A DNA stretch of 47,511 nt from Saccoglossus kowalevskii (Eukaryota; Hemichordata; Enteropneusta; Harrimaniidae): NCBI RefSeq assembly GCF_000003605.2, contig NW_003120924.1, positions 342,201 to 389,711 on the forward strand, given 5' to 3'. Below, piece after piece: positions 22,795 to 34,320 of this stretch. The notes under the pieces were generated by a model, which was given only the letters and a program-made list of their open reading frames with translations, searched no databases and was not told the DNA's origin. Position numbers and translations under genes: made by a program. How positions within the stretch are numbered: position 1 is the first letter of the stretch; the number at the start of each line of letters is the position of its first letter.

Positions 22795-24169
22795 ATGTAT
22801 TGTTTAGAACAGGTGTTGATACGGAGATTACTAGTAAGAAAGAGAAAACAATAATACTGATGTATGTTGAACGGAATAAAGCTAAAAAAAGAAAAAACGA
22901 AAATTTTAGTTGTTACAATGAAGAACAAACAGAGTGAATTCGTGAGTAGATTTTAGAACTCGTGAATAATTACGTAATAAATATACATAAGGCTGTATAA
23001 AACAATTATAAATAAATAAAATCTTATATGTTGTTCAGTGTCCAAGACAAAAATAATCGTCGAAACAGCCGAGAGTTTAGAAAAAACTCATTAACTTGGT
23101 TTTAAAAATGTCTGTAGCATCCGGGAATACACGCAATGGTTTTAAATGTAGTGTTTCAGATACACTAGAAGATCATGGTCCTCATGGTGACCTCTGCACT
23201 AATAATAATATTAAAATAACAGTTAATACAGAGGCGACAGGATGTTTAAATTTGTGTACAAAATATTGAAAATTATAAATCGCCAGGTTAAGTTGTTCTT
23301 GGTAAAGAAATATGGCGATGCAAAATGTCTACCAGAAGTTGTGTAACTCGTTTAATGTCATTCTAGGTTTTGAGTAATTTGCGTTAAATGTATATTCAGA
23401 TTAAGTCCATTGTTTTATTTAACGGGTGTTTCTACAGCTATTTTGATTGCCATATTGATGCAACACAAAACTATTTATTTTATTTGTGAATGATCTTTCA
23501 TTTGTTTACGTGGATGGCAATGAAACTCGAATATAAGTGAATGGAGATGTTATATCGGCTGTAGCTGTGATTTTGAAAATTTGTTGTTTAAATATAACCA
23601 TATAAAGATGACCAAATCTACCTGGCACATCGTTTTAGATTGCATGAGCAAAGTGGCCCTATACAAAGATAATATAACATAAAATGTGATATGAAAACTA
23701 AGGGTTGAGTAGTCGCCATTTTGTTTAAATCGGACGCCTGTTTGGGACTGTGGACAATTACCACGCACGATACACACTATTACTGGAAATGACACATAAA
23801 ATCATCAGTGATAGTTGGTCAGAGAGAGGCAAAGCCTCTCAGGATGACAGCGTATTAGAAATTGTGCCTATGGTCCCCACTGTGTTATAATATTTGCCGT
23901 AATCCCCGAAGTTCCCTTGACAGAATTTGATTTCAATAGATGGCGCCCTCTGGAGTTCTAGACACAACCCCGCGGCCATCTTTTTTTTCACTTGCAAGTG
24001 ATTTAACGTACACGTTGAACTTTGGTATTGTCACACGCAATGTAATATTACCGTAATTGGTATAGTACAGGTGTGATGGTTCAAATACCAAAATTGCAAC
24101 AGTAACAGAAAGACTTCCCTGGCGGCGATGATAAAATACGAACACGGAGCCAACAGATGAGGTTTCAAC
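22795..24169. other. Non-coding stretch
   Basis: No gene is supported. Hairpin GAGAGGC-AAA-GCCTCTC lies at 23824-23840. AACTCCAGAGGGCGCCA on the minus strand (23941-23957) resembles the core of a CTCF site. An 87-codon minus frame (23933-24196) lies directly downstream of the TATA region described next but has no recognisable domain. Confidence 0.45.
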
Positions 24170-24510
24170 TGGTACTGGTATTATTATACTCTGCAAACAT
24201 CAAGTACAATAACGCGGTAAAACTCCACTACTCCAACGACTAGATACTTAAACTCCAATACAATTCAACGAGATCTCCGATCTGAACTCAGTGCTGAACA
24301 ACTCCATCCCCTATATATACCCACACTGTCTATAAATAGACCATTACATCAGCATACATAATGAGTCTGGAACTTACTACCAATTTCTAGAATGTTCCAT
24401 TACCTTCTATAGCCTCCTACAGTGTTCTATTACCTATTCAACCAGTTTCTAAACAAAATCTAGAATATTCCACCCAGACACAGTACGATTCTAGAACATT
24501 CTCAGTGACA
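24170..24510 (-). promoter_or_regulatory. Minus-strand TATA promoter with three HSE-like sites (possible solo LTR)
   Basis: Reading the minus strand from 24510 down, three sites alternate TTC and GAA in heat-shock-element spacing: 24489-24501 (plus strand TTCTAGAACATTC), 24459-24471 (TCTAGAATATTCC) and 24385-24398 (TTCTAGAATGTTCC). Two TATA-like boxes follow, TATTTATAG around 24331-24340 and TATATATAG around 24311-24320. Then comes a leader without start codons in good context. This order (enhancer, TATA, untranslated leader) is what an LTR U3-R-U5 looks like, and the minus strand begins TGTCACTGAG near 24507. I could not define the other end, a target duplication or an internal coding region. 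It could instead be a host stress-response promoter. Confidence 0.4.
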
Positions 24511-25276
24511 CGGAAGTGGTACATAAGTCGTATGCGACAGGTATAAGTTACTAGTATGCTTTCAGTGTCCACATTTCTGCGATGCTCGTTACAAAAAAAT
24601 AGTCAAAATAAAAATTCCGAGAAAAAATAGATCAATAGTTTCAGCTATAATTACTGCTTAAATAATATTGGCATACAAAGGTCGACTGATAATATTGCCA
24701 ATGTTGCTAACTTAATATTTTACAATTTGGCGACAGTTTGTAATGACTGAGGTATACTGTTTAATTTACACAACACACAAATCATAGTTTTAAAAGAGGG
24801 ACTTTATTTTACTCTGGTACCATTCAATAAATGTAGCAAAACAGACAAACTGCGCTAGATATGTACAGTTTAACTTAACTGTGTAGTGCTGTTATGTTGA
24901 CATTTAATTTGCACTGCTTCACGTAAGACAATATATTTACTGTCCTAAGGTTATAATGTCGTAGAGGACGCATGTCATTTCCTATAGTTTGTCCCTTTTG
25001 TGAACAAAGTAATATTGAGAGGATCCCACTAAGGTTAAAAATACTTGGCCTGTTTGCCAATCTAAAACTATATGTTGTCAATAAACGTTTCAAAATATGT
25101 GCTTATGTATTTTAGTATTCTACTAGAAGTGTATGCGTTTTGTGTATGTTTGGAATACAAGTTTAAATTCTGCACAGCTTTCTTGGAAATACAATCATTG
25201 TTGCTTTATAAAAACAATATCCATGAAATGAAAAATCAGTCAGTCAGTGAAGGAGCAATGGTATTAGAGGTCAGAA
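24511..25276. other. Non-coding stretch
   Basis: Nothing recognisable. Short frames at 24875-25093 (minus) and 25072-25299 (plus) show no coding signature. Confidence 0.5.
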
Positions 25277-25715
25277 AACTGGCTGAAATGAGACATTAGC
25301 TACTTAATATGCACGGTCATTGCTCCAATACTAAGCATGTCAGCAAATTACCAAATTTGATTAAAATATGAGAAATGTTTAAGATCTTGCTTACACAGAT
25401 TAAAATGAGATAATTAATATGCAAGATCAGTAAGTAATATGCATAAACAAGGCCCTAAAACGAATTATGTCCCTAAGGTAGGTTGTAAATGTCATTAAAA
25501 TTAGGCTAGAAAATTTTGGGGTTTCTACTTATACAGGCAGAAATGAGATAATTAATATGCAAATCAGCTACTTAATATGTAAGGACATGGCTCCAAAACT
25601 AATCATGTATGCGCATCATCCAAACGTACATATCTAACAAATGTGACCAAGATCCGCTCAGAAGTTTTCGAGAAATTTTCTTACACAGACACACAGACAG
25701 ACACAGCAAACTCAT
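25277..25715 (+). repeat. Dispersed-repeat candidate with three internal modules
   Basis: Three related blocks begin near 25286, 25404 and 25541. Each reads approximately AATGAGATAATTAATATGCA, then (C/G)TACTTAATATGCA or similar, followed by GG.C.TGGCTCCAAAACTAA or CCCTAAAACGAATTATGTC. The unit is about 120-137 bp and degenerate. After the last module come GACCAAGATCCGCTCAGAAG and an ACAGACACACAGACAGACAC tract, a kind of 3' end often seen in invertebrate interspersed repeats. No coding frame. Element class unknown. Confidence 0.5.
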
Positions 25716-26411
25716 TACCTCCCTTGTGTGCTTCACTACCACGGTAATTTAAAATGGCTAGTGCTTTCAAATATTTCAAACATTGGCGTTAGATTTTAAG
25801 GTAAATGCCACAGGGCAGCAATAATACCTAAGCTAAGGCTCTGAGTGTTGATATGGTTATTGAAGAAATTCGGCGCGGAATGGCATCTCATTTAATTGCC
25901 GACGATGATAAATTTTGAGAACGTGGTTTAGCTGCAGAATACATTATCCAGGATGTATACTAGTTACAGCCTACGTAGCGCAGACTGTCAACTTGTTACA
26001 TATTACTTGGTTCAGATTGTGAACGGATTGGAGCGGATTACATATCTTTGCAGTCTTGTCGTGGGTCATTTTGATGTCAATGACTCATGTATACGGTGTG
26101 GGTGAACGAGCTGGCGCCACACCAGCTTAACATGTGATATCAATAATGAATGGATTTATTATTTGCGGAAATATAACACGGATTTCTCGTGTAATGAGAT
26201 TATGTAGAGGATTATTGTATCATCTACACAAATGTAATTACGTAATTTGTCAAGTAGTCGATTTCGTTACTGAGTTAGGTTGTTCATGGGTCAAACAACT
26301 AGTTGTTCTGACTCGAAAAGAACATCTGACAGGATGTCACAGATTTACTAATAGCGAGCACAGTGAGAAAGACCGAAGGCACTCACGAAGTGGGGACTAT
26401 AGATAACATGT
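25716..26411. other. Non-coding stretch
   Basis: No gene is supported. A 90-codon plus frame (26134-26406) ends at the boundary of the LINE tail. Its last third is Arg/Ser/His-rich and I could not match it to a family. Confidence 0.45.
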
Positions 26412-26500
26412 CTAAATATAATAATAATAATAATTTAATAATATTTTAATAATAATTTATTGACACAACACCGATATAGAATAATACGGCAGTATGGCCA
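26412..26500 (-). repeat. LINE 3' UTR and (ATT)n tail
   Basis: On the minus strand the stop codon at 26501-26503 is followed by a short untranslated region with AATAAA (26456-26461). An ATTATTATT-rich tail then runs to about 26412. A simple-repeat tail directly after the coding end is typical of several non-LTR retrotransposon clades that lack poly(A). Confidence 0.65.
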
Positions 26501-26947
26501 CTAAATACAACTATTAACTACATTTAAAATAGAATTAACAAATTTGGCGAAAGGTATCATAAGATGAGTATCCAAAGCACTTAACAAATAAATGAATTTA
26601 CATTCTTGATTTAGTTTTTCAAATTCTGGAAAGCTAATATTGTGAAATTTTGAACAGGTTATAACATAGTGTTTTTAATCATCCACTTCAGATGCGTCGC
26701 ACAATTTGCATATTCTTTGTTTTTGATGGCTATTATTGTACTGCCCTTTCTCAATTGGCAAGTTATGGCTTGAAATTCTTAATTTTGTAATTGCTGATCT
26801 TATTTTATTATTCAAAATTACTTTTAGATAATTTTCAAATTTGTAATTTTTCTTTACCAGTAGGTATGTCTTTAATTTGTTGCCAACATTTTGATTGTTG
26901 TCTTTATTGAGTTGTTCCATCCATTCATTATTATATGTATCTTTAAT
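26501..26947 (-). pseudogene. LINE ORF2 C-terminal remnant (5'-truncated, one in-frame stop)
   Basis: One minus-strand frame covers 149 codons and is broken by a single TAA at 26675-26677. The frame starts within KDTYNNEWMEQLNKD at the truncation point, passes LKTYLLVKKNYKFENYL and IRSAITKLRISSHNLPIEKG, and reaches RICKLCDASEVDD just before the stop. It resumes in the same frame with KHYVITCSKF and ends at 26503. The Cys/His pattern C-x2-C-x9-H-x4-C spanning the stop is the C-terminal zinc-knuckle-like motif of many non-LTR retrotransposon reverse-transcriptase proteins, and the basic segment before it is also typical of that region. The reverse-transcriptase and endonuclease domains are missing, so this is a dead, 5'-truncated insertion. 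I cannot name the clade reliably. Confidence 0.75.
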
Positions 26948-26952
26948 TTAGG

Positions 26953-29900
26953 TGTTTGAAAACGGTGCACTTTCGGTCAATGGTGGACAGCGTCATTTTT
27001 GTTTACATGTACATTTTGCGAAGCATCTTCAGTATGTTTTCAATGATCGGGAGTAACTGGAAATAGTTCAATTTTGAAGAGCTGTTTCTCGATCGAGTCA
27101 TGTCAGCCTGTCCATGGTTTAGAGCAAGACATGAGGCCCGATCGGAAACTTGTTGGTTTGTGGCAAACGATTATAACCACACTCAAAGAAAGAACCATTA
27201 TCTCACGATTGGGAAAGTGGTTAAATAGTAACACAAACTTAGACACGTTCATTTTGTTCTGAAATAACATAGCCCCTCAGAAGCGTGAATCGAACTGGGC
27301 ACTAAACACTGGGAAAAGCGACATAATATTCCCGTTATATCAAACATAAGTGTTTATTATATGATAAAACTATTACTCTTGATTTTGGTAATTTTCTAGC
27401 AGATATTAATTTCTTTTCAAAACTCACATTTTCTATTTATTCAAATTTGTTTATTTGCATGACGGTAAACACGATTCTCTGCTCCCATTGGTTATTCTTT
27501 CATGTTTTGTAAACAATATAGCTTCCACATAGCATGTATCTCACAGGGCGGAGCTATTTATTATTATGACAGTAATTCTATGATATATTTATTTACACTG
27601 TGTGCTGACACTGCTGCTCCAACGCTTTTCTATTGAAGTACGCATAGTATACGTGTCTGTACTGATAACAACTGACATTTCCTGTCCCGTGCTGACGTGA
27701 CACTACTGCTATTTCAGTAATTAAATTGAATATATCGATAGCCGAAATTAATAAATGAAAAATGGTCATAAGAGAAATACGTCGTACAGGTTTATTTTTG
27801 TCTTCACTTTATTTATTTATATTTTAATTTAATTTAATTCAACACAATAATTATTAAAATTGTAATGATATTTATAAAAAGTACTGTAAGTAGTAAATTT
27901 CGAATAAATATACAAATATAATATATTTCACCAACATCTATAGTAACTCACATTGTACGTAGTACGAAGCCATGCAGTGTATTTAATGATTCTGAACATC
28001 GAAACTGGAATCACAACAGTTTTGATATTACTATTCATATCGTTACAATCTGGAAGTACTAAGGTTTGTAAAATATAAGCAGTAAAAATGGTTACTCGCC
28101 GGACAGTCCTGCTTCATTTGAGTAGCCATTTTAAATGAACCACAATTCTTAGTGTTTGTTTTTGACAATAGTCTGTTTTTTTGTTCACGACGCTCCGTGT
28201 ATTTTCCTCATGTTCTTGAGTACCCTCTCAATAGTAACCCTGGTTCATATAGTTCAATAGTTCAGCGTTACCTTCACAATTCTGAAATATGATTTGTGAT
28301 AGTTCATTGGGTTGTCATTTAACTAATGAAAACTATTTCGGATGTGTTTTGGACAACATTTAATGAACTATAATTCCGTTATCAAAGCATGTGCCAACTG
28401 ACTCCCACACATTGGTAAACTAATGGATGTATAATCCCGGGCATACCTGAATTGGTATTATTTATAGGTGTTTTTAATTAACATTATCAAAGGTTTCCGC
28501 CATGTCGGTGATGTACCTAATCAACTCTATGTGGCTACAGGGTCGCCTTAGGGTTATGTGAGATTTTCTGACACATCCAATAACACAGTAAATTCAAGAT
28601 GAAATATATGACTCGGAGTGGTAAGCAGATCTACATACTGCCATAGATGAAATCTTTATATCTGAGGAGAGGGGGTCAGCAATTGGTGTAGTAGATTCTT
28701 TGATGTTAGTTCGCATGTTATGTTACTTCCTGTTGTGGTAGTAGCATTTTGAATGATGGGTGCTTCCATCTTGGTTAGTTGTGCTGAATAGTCAAAGTTG
28801 GTTGTTACATACAACATGCGAGATTTTGTTTACTTTCAGTAAATTTTGCAAATAAGGGCATTTGAATGATGTGAATAAATAATTGACCAATCAACGCGCC
28901 ATGTCCAATTGTGGAGCACAGACGGATCATATAGCAAATGCACGGGAGTCCCAGTCACGTTGTGAACTGGATCTGATATTTTATGTCAAAATAGTCAGAT
29001 TCATCACTGAGTCTATTTTGTGGGGGGGGCAGGAATAGACCTGTGATACATGAAATTGAAGAAACCATGCAACCATGCGTTTAGACATTGCATCATCGTT
29101 ATTTTAAGTACCGTCCGGTGCCTTGTCCTATTGAATGTACCGCCATTTTATCCATGAACTGAACTTGTTGTGCTAGGTGAAACAAACTCTTAAATCCAGA
29201 TAAGTTGTGTCCAGCGACTTCTTTATTTGTGAAAAATTATGATAAATGTGTTGACTTTACTGTGAAGAATTAAAATAGTTTGTTTTGTTACATTATTGCC
29301 TGTTTAATGACAAATTCACGAGTCACACTTGTTTTGAGAAAGTTTTGGTGTGTGCTTGTCTAAATTTGGGTATTGTCATATTTTGGACATAACATGGCGG
29401 TGTCCACTTGATCAGACATTACTGGTAGGAAACTTGTTGGTTGAGTTTTATGGCAGTTTTGAGGTGCTTTCACCCCTGTACAGAGACAAGGTTATTAATA
29501 TAAGAAAGTGCTGCCACTGACGATGTGTCGCAAACGACAAGTGATGATCAGCTGATCGTTTGCTCATTTGGTCTAATGCAAGACTGTAGAAAACGATTTC
29601 AAAGTAAGTAAAAATGCCATCAGTCTGCTATGAAGCAAAAACAATTATGGTATGCAAAATTTACTTAAGACAGTAAATTTCAGGCTGCTCTAAAGTTAAG
29701 ACTAATCTTTAAAAACCATTGAAGCTTTCATTGAAGCTAATTAACTTGGTAATAAAACGTGAGCTGATTGGTTGAGGATGACAAATGGCCCCAGCCCTAT
29801 TCAAATGATCCCCAGTCATAAATCTAAAACTGGCTAAAATTGGGTCCAGTTCCGGCTCAAAGTTCACTAAATTCAGAATGTTCCACGACCCCTGACAACA

Positions 29901-32900
29901 ACAATTTAGATCGTTTGTAGAGCTAGCTTGGTTTTATTGGATATTGTTCCCAAACTCTGCATGAGCTTACACAGAAAGGTACATCTAATTAAGCTTAGAA
30001 GTCTTGTTACTAACTGTTATTTGAATAACTCAAAGATATCTTCAGCAACATGATTCCAGATTTCAAGCAAACATTTCTTTTTGTGAACAGATCCTTCAAG
30101 ATTTTGCCTTGGGACTGTTTTGTTGCAGTAATATGATGATGTTGTATGGTTTAATATGCTAGCTAAAAGGTGGGCCACGCAGAGTGACATTGTGCAATGA
30201 TTGTTTTGCCATAGTTTTGAGAATTGAAATGTTGCAGCTGCATTTGCTAAATAATACACAGTCTTAAATTAATTTAAATGAGTGTAATATAGTATTGATG
30301 TTTGCAGATTTTCTTTGCATTTCTCGATATCTTGATGCTATAGCTTTCCTGACGCGAAAGAACAGGTTAAGAACCCAAACATGAGGATGTCCCGATTCGT
30401 ACTGGGTGTTTTGAGTGGATATTTAATTCGAACTCATAACAGTTACCGATCTCATTGCCGAGTTCAGCACAGTGTGGGAACAAATAAGCGCAAATTTTAT
30501 GGCAAAATACTGAAGTGTTCAATAAATGTATTCTGGATTTGGTCAACATTAATTTTAGTAATTCTACAAGTGATCTGTTGTTGATTGTCAAAAACTGTCA
30601 CATACTCGTCATATATAAATTAATAAACATTACAATTCAGATAGCATTGTACGCACGTAGATAACTGACGTCAAACTATTCTTAATATCTATATATCTAT
30701 ATACACTAATTACGATAATAGTCTATTCATATCATTATTCAGCGAGATTGATTAATGGCGCAAAGTCTTGCTAAGTGTGAAGTTCTAGAACTGTTAACAT
30801 TCACATACATAGTGGTACTATCACTCTTTGTCTTTGTTTTCAGGACTATAATATTGGTAATACGGTTTGAAATGTTCCACATTATTAATATTAGTCTTAA
30901 ATATTATTTACCTTGAAAATAATCCGTTTATGGAAATGACTAATGTTTTACGCTGTCATAAATATCATTAATTTCCTATTTTCGTTGGTTTGTCGTTTCA
31001 CCCATAGACCTTAGAAAAATCTATGTTTCACCAAGCAAATATACAATAACGTAAAAACATGCATTGCACAAAATATCATATATTATATAAATTATTATTA
31101 AAAAGTTGAGCTAAGTCAATTTTACATCCTGAAATAAAAATAAAATATATATATTTTTTTAGATGGGGTTTCTATTTGCAAGAATATGTATATAGTTACA
31201 GTGTAGGAAAGGTCAGTATTTTGTGAAGTGGGTTCGACGACAATTACTGAACCGACAGAACCAGTACAATAGAAAATAGCGTTTATAACGTAAAGACAAC
31301 AAAACTTCTAATAAACACAAGATTATATAGGTTAAAATGACCTTCGGTAAGTGGCGGAAAAACTAAATGTTGATTGTAATTGGTCATTAATAACACTGAT
31401 TATTGATCTGAAATAACGATCCCTGATTGGTTAATTAGACGGTCTGTCGTATACCAAATATACATCATGCTCGGTTTCCGAGTTAGTTTTCAAGCAATTA
31501 ACTAACTTTAAGCCTGATCATGCAAATATCCTCGATCATTTGCCACATCTTTAAGTGCCCTGTCCAACGATACAACAACACGGTACAGCAATGACTTGGT
31601 TCTAACAAAAGTTATAAGGATTATTCGGTAATTTATTTCGTACACATCATTTAACAAAATAATCGTGACGAAAACAACCTCGTTCATGTCAAATGTATCA
31701 GTACTTTAGAAAGGTTAAATGTTGAAGCGGCTGGCTTCAATTTTACTAACTTATACAGTTCATGCTCCGAATTGACAATATTTGGAGATGTGTTAGATGT
31801 TAATTAATTCATAAAACAAACGAATTACGAATGTTTGGAGAACATCCGGTAATATGAAATATTCACATCTGCGAAGCTTTGTGTAATATATATATATATA
31901 TAATGAATCAGTCAGTCCATCAGTTGTCAGATGATCTATAATATGCAATTTTGGCCTTATAAATATTTTATATGTGTTTGTAAATTATGCAAGGTATTGA
32001 GTAACAAATAAAGCCTGTCATCGCTAAACAATGGATTTTGCATTTATACGCCTAAAGTCTTTTGGTTTTCAGGGCGTGATGTGATACTTATTTTGTATAT
32101 AACAAGTTTCTATATTATAGCTATGAATTAAACATTACTGAACTCAGTTGATATTTGATTTTGATATTTATTACAACACAAACATTAATATTTGATAGAT
32201 TCATTTAATGTTTGACTCATTTTTCAGTTAATCTGAGCTTATTACGTTATAGCCCATGTGCGTGTTGAAAATTAAGTAGAAAAACTTGTTGGTCATGGAT
32301 ACTGCGTCATCGTTTAGGCAAATTTATATTCACGGTGTTTGTTAAAATGTTATACTTTTTTTTTACTAATTTCGTTTTGTGTTATTTATATTTGAATTCA
32401 AAAAATACTTTCTTTAAAAATATTAATATTTCATCATATTACTGAAACTAATAAAAAGATTCTGCAATTCAGGAAACCGACACTATATAACATTTACATG
32501 AATGTAGATGTCAGGATACAACCAAACCAGTATGTACATTTCCATCTATATTCAATTTCAAATTGCAGCATACAATATTTAACATCAACTAATAATTCAT
32601 GTTTTTTATATACAAGGAAGAATTGTATATCAAAAATATTCATTGGTATCGTGTTCTTGCCTTGAATTTCCATTCTCCATAGCAAAATCTCATAGGATGC
32701 TCCAATAATTGAAACCTACGTGTCAAAATTACTTTTCTTTGTTTGAGAAAATGAAAGATGGAATGAGCATTTGATCCCGCTAGTGTATAGTGAAGCCGTG
32801 ACCTTGTTTCTTGTATTATAATAACCGTTGATAATAACTAGTTATAGAATCAATATAGTTTAACGGGATGATCTAATGTGATATAATACGTTGTCGTGTG

Positions 32901-33656
32901 AATTCGAGTTCTCCGTACAAATGATAGCAAATGATAATCTCATAAACATGATATTTTTGTAGTGTCTTCAATGATAGGGAATATTGATATATTGCTAAAT
33001 TGTGGTATTTTGTATAATGGCCCTGATATTTTTGTTTTGTTTTGTTATTTATTCTCTACAATTAAACAACCCCAAAACATGACCCCTGAATTGCGAATGG
33101 TACAGTTGTAGTTGTAGATAATTCGCAGATCATTTATATTCGGATTGAACAAATAAAAAAACACAGTGAAGATGTCATGCCTTGTTAGAGAAATCGATTA
33201 TTATTTGTCCACTTATAGTAGTATGCAACAAAGCGTGACGTTATTTATCTTAAATGCAGTCTTACACTGTAAATAGATTGTGGTTGTAGATGAACTTATT
33301 AAGTTTTAGTAAAAATAATTGAATTAACTGTGTGCGTATTTTGTTCTGTGAGAGTTATTCCCAATTAACATTGTTCTGAATACAGTCAACCGTTTTTCAC
33401 TACTAAAGTGTATTGCCGCCTGTGCGTGGCTGCGGCATTGTTTCCGTTTTAATATTGACGCTACTTTCTTCAGGTTGCCATAGTAACAAATGTGAATAAA
33501 GGGTCGCGTTGACGCAACAAATGGACGAATTACGCACACTTATCTTCATACGACCACCTGCCGTCAAATAAGAAAAGAAAATTGAGAACTAGTATAGTTG
33601 ATCAAAGACCGGAATTTTGATTAAAGTTAGAATGACGTTGGTTGACGCTTAAAGTG
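26953..33656. other. Long featureless stretch
   Basis: No gene is supported over 6.7 kb. ATTTGCAT (27453), CCATTGGTT (27484) and GGGCGGAGC (27546) cluster and could be a promoter; see findings. GATCAGCTGATC near 29547 is a 12-bp palindrome. A (TA)n tract lies near 31887-31903 and a CRE octamer at 30666-30673. Two minus frames at 30017-30259 and 30367-30591 are somewhat protein-like in composition but neither matches a family I know. Either this is intergenic or it is a large intron. Confidence 0.45.
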
Positions 33657-33720
33657 ATGCTCCTTGTACTCCTTGTAGTGGGCGTGAATGGCAACGTTAA
33701 ATTGCAGTCAACTGCGTGGG
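33657..33720 (+). CDS. Possible first coding exon with signal peptide
   Basis: ATG at 33657 opens a 64-nt segment encoding MLLVLLVVGVNGNVKLQSTA plus two further residues (W, G), then meets a good splice donor, G|GTATGAG at 33720/33721, in phase 1. The first 12 residues form a compact hydrophobic core ending V-N-G, a plausible signal-peptidase site, so the product would be secreted. The segment is visibly richer in G and C than its surroundings, and the reading becomes low-complexity directly after the donor, as expected at an exon/intron edge. An upstream ATG gives only a six-codon ORF ending TAA. I could not identify the second exon, so the protein family is unknown. Chance cannot be excluded for so short a segment. 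Confidence 0.3.
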
Positions 33721-33846
33721 GTATGAGATCTTTTTTTTCAATTATTTGCCTATCTGTTAGATATTACTGCAAAATATTAACATGCCATTGTAAATACGGC
33801 ATTGATATACTCATGCAGATGATAATCGTAAGATTGGAGATATTTT

Positions 33847-33960
<114 letters not shown>

Positions 33961-34010
33961 ATTTACAAAATTACAATAATTACATTACTATATTTCATTA
34001 CAAATATAAC

Positions 34011-34320
34011 TTATTATACATCTGTCACCGTAACGTCATAAGTTACAGCATAGACCTTCTGTCTATGGTTACAGCGTGCCGTAATTTTGCGGTATTTTAC
34101 GCGGTATTTTCATCCTATCATATTAGGAAATGCGAATTCCAAATACGAAATTATTACGCGCGTAAGTGTTCTCTAATAATTAAAACAAACATGGCTGCCA
34201 CTGAGGTTTGACCGGACTCCACACAATGAAGCTCGCTGATTCTGTTCTAAACTTTTTTGATTTCGCGTCGGTCAATACTCGTGCATACTTTGAGGTATTC
34301 TCGTAATAACCTCATATTAT
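34011..34320 (+). mobile_element. Dispersed family A, copy 4
   Basis: Begins TTATTATACATCTGTCACCG and ends TATTCTCGTAATAACCTCAT. It shares CGTGCCGTAATTTTGCGG, GAAATGCGAATTCC, ATTACGCGCGTAAG, AACATGGCTGCCACTGAGG and GCTGATTCTGTTCT with the other copies. A segment of about 29 bp near 34045-34075 (TAGACCTTCTGTCTATGG hairpin-like, then a second GTTACAG) is inserted relative to copy 1, apparently as a local duplication of GTTACAGC. The left foldback arm is deleted. Confidence 0.82.

Noticed and set aside
23824-23840. Histone mRNA 3' stem-loop
   Set aside because: The GAGAGGC/GCCTCTC stem with a 3-nt loop does not match the conserved histone stem-loop and no histone frame is nearby.
23941-23957. 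CTCF site (also minus strand near 41282-41295)
   Set aside because: Good partial matches to the core, but isolated motif matches of this length are too weak to annotate without binding data.
27270-27300. AGTTCGATTC on the minus strand as a tRNA B box
   Set aside because: The T-stem (CCCAG/CACGC) does not pair and no A box lies upstream.
30017-30591. Transposase-like minus frames
   Set aside because: The composition is protein-like in places, but no motif or family match could be supported and stops separate the frames.
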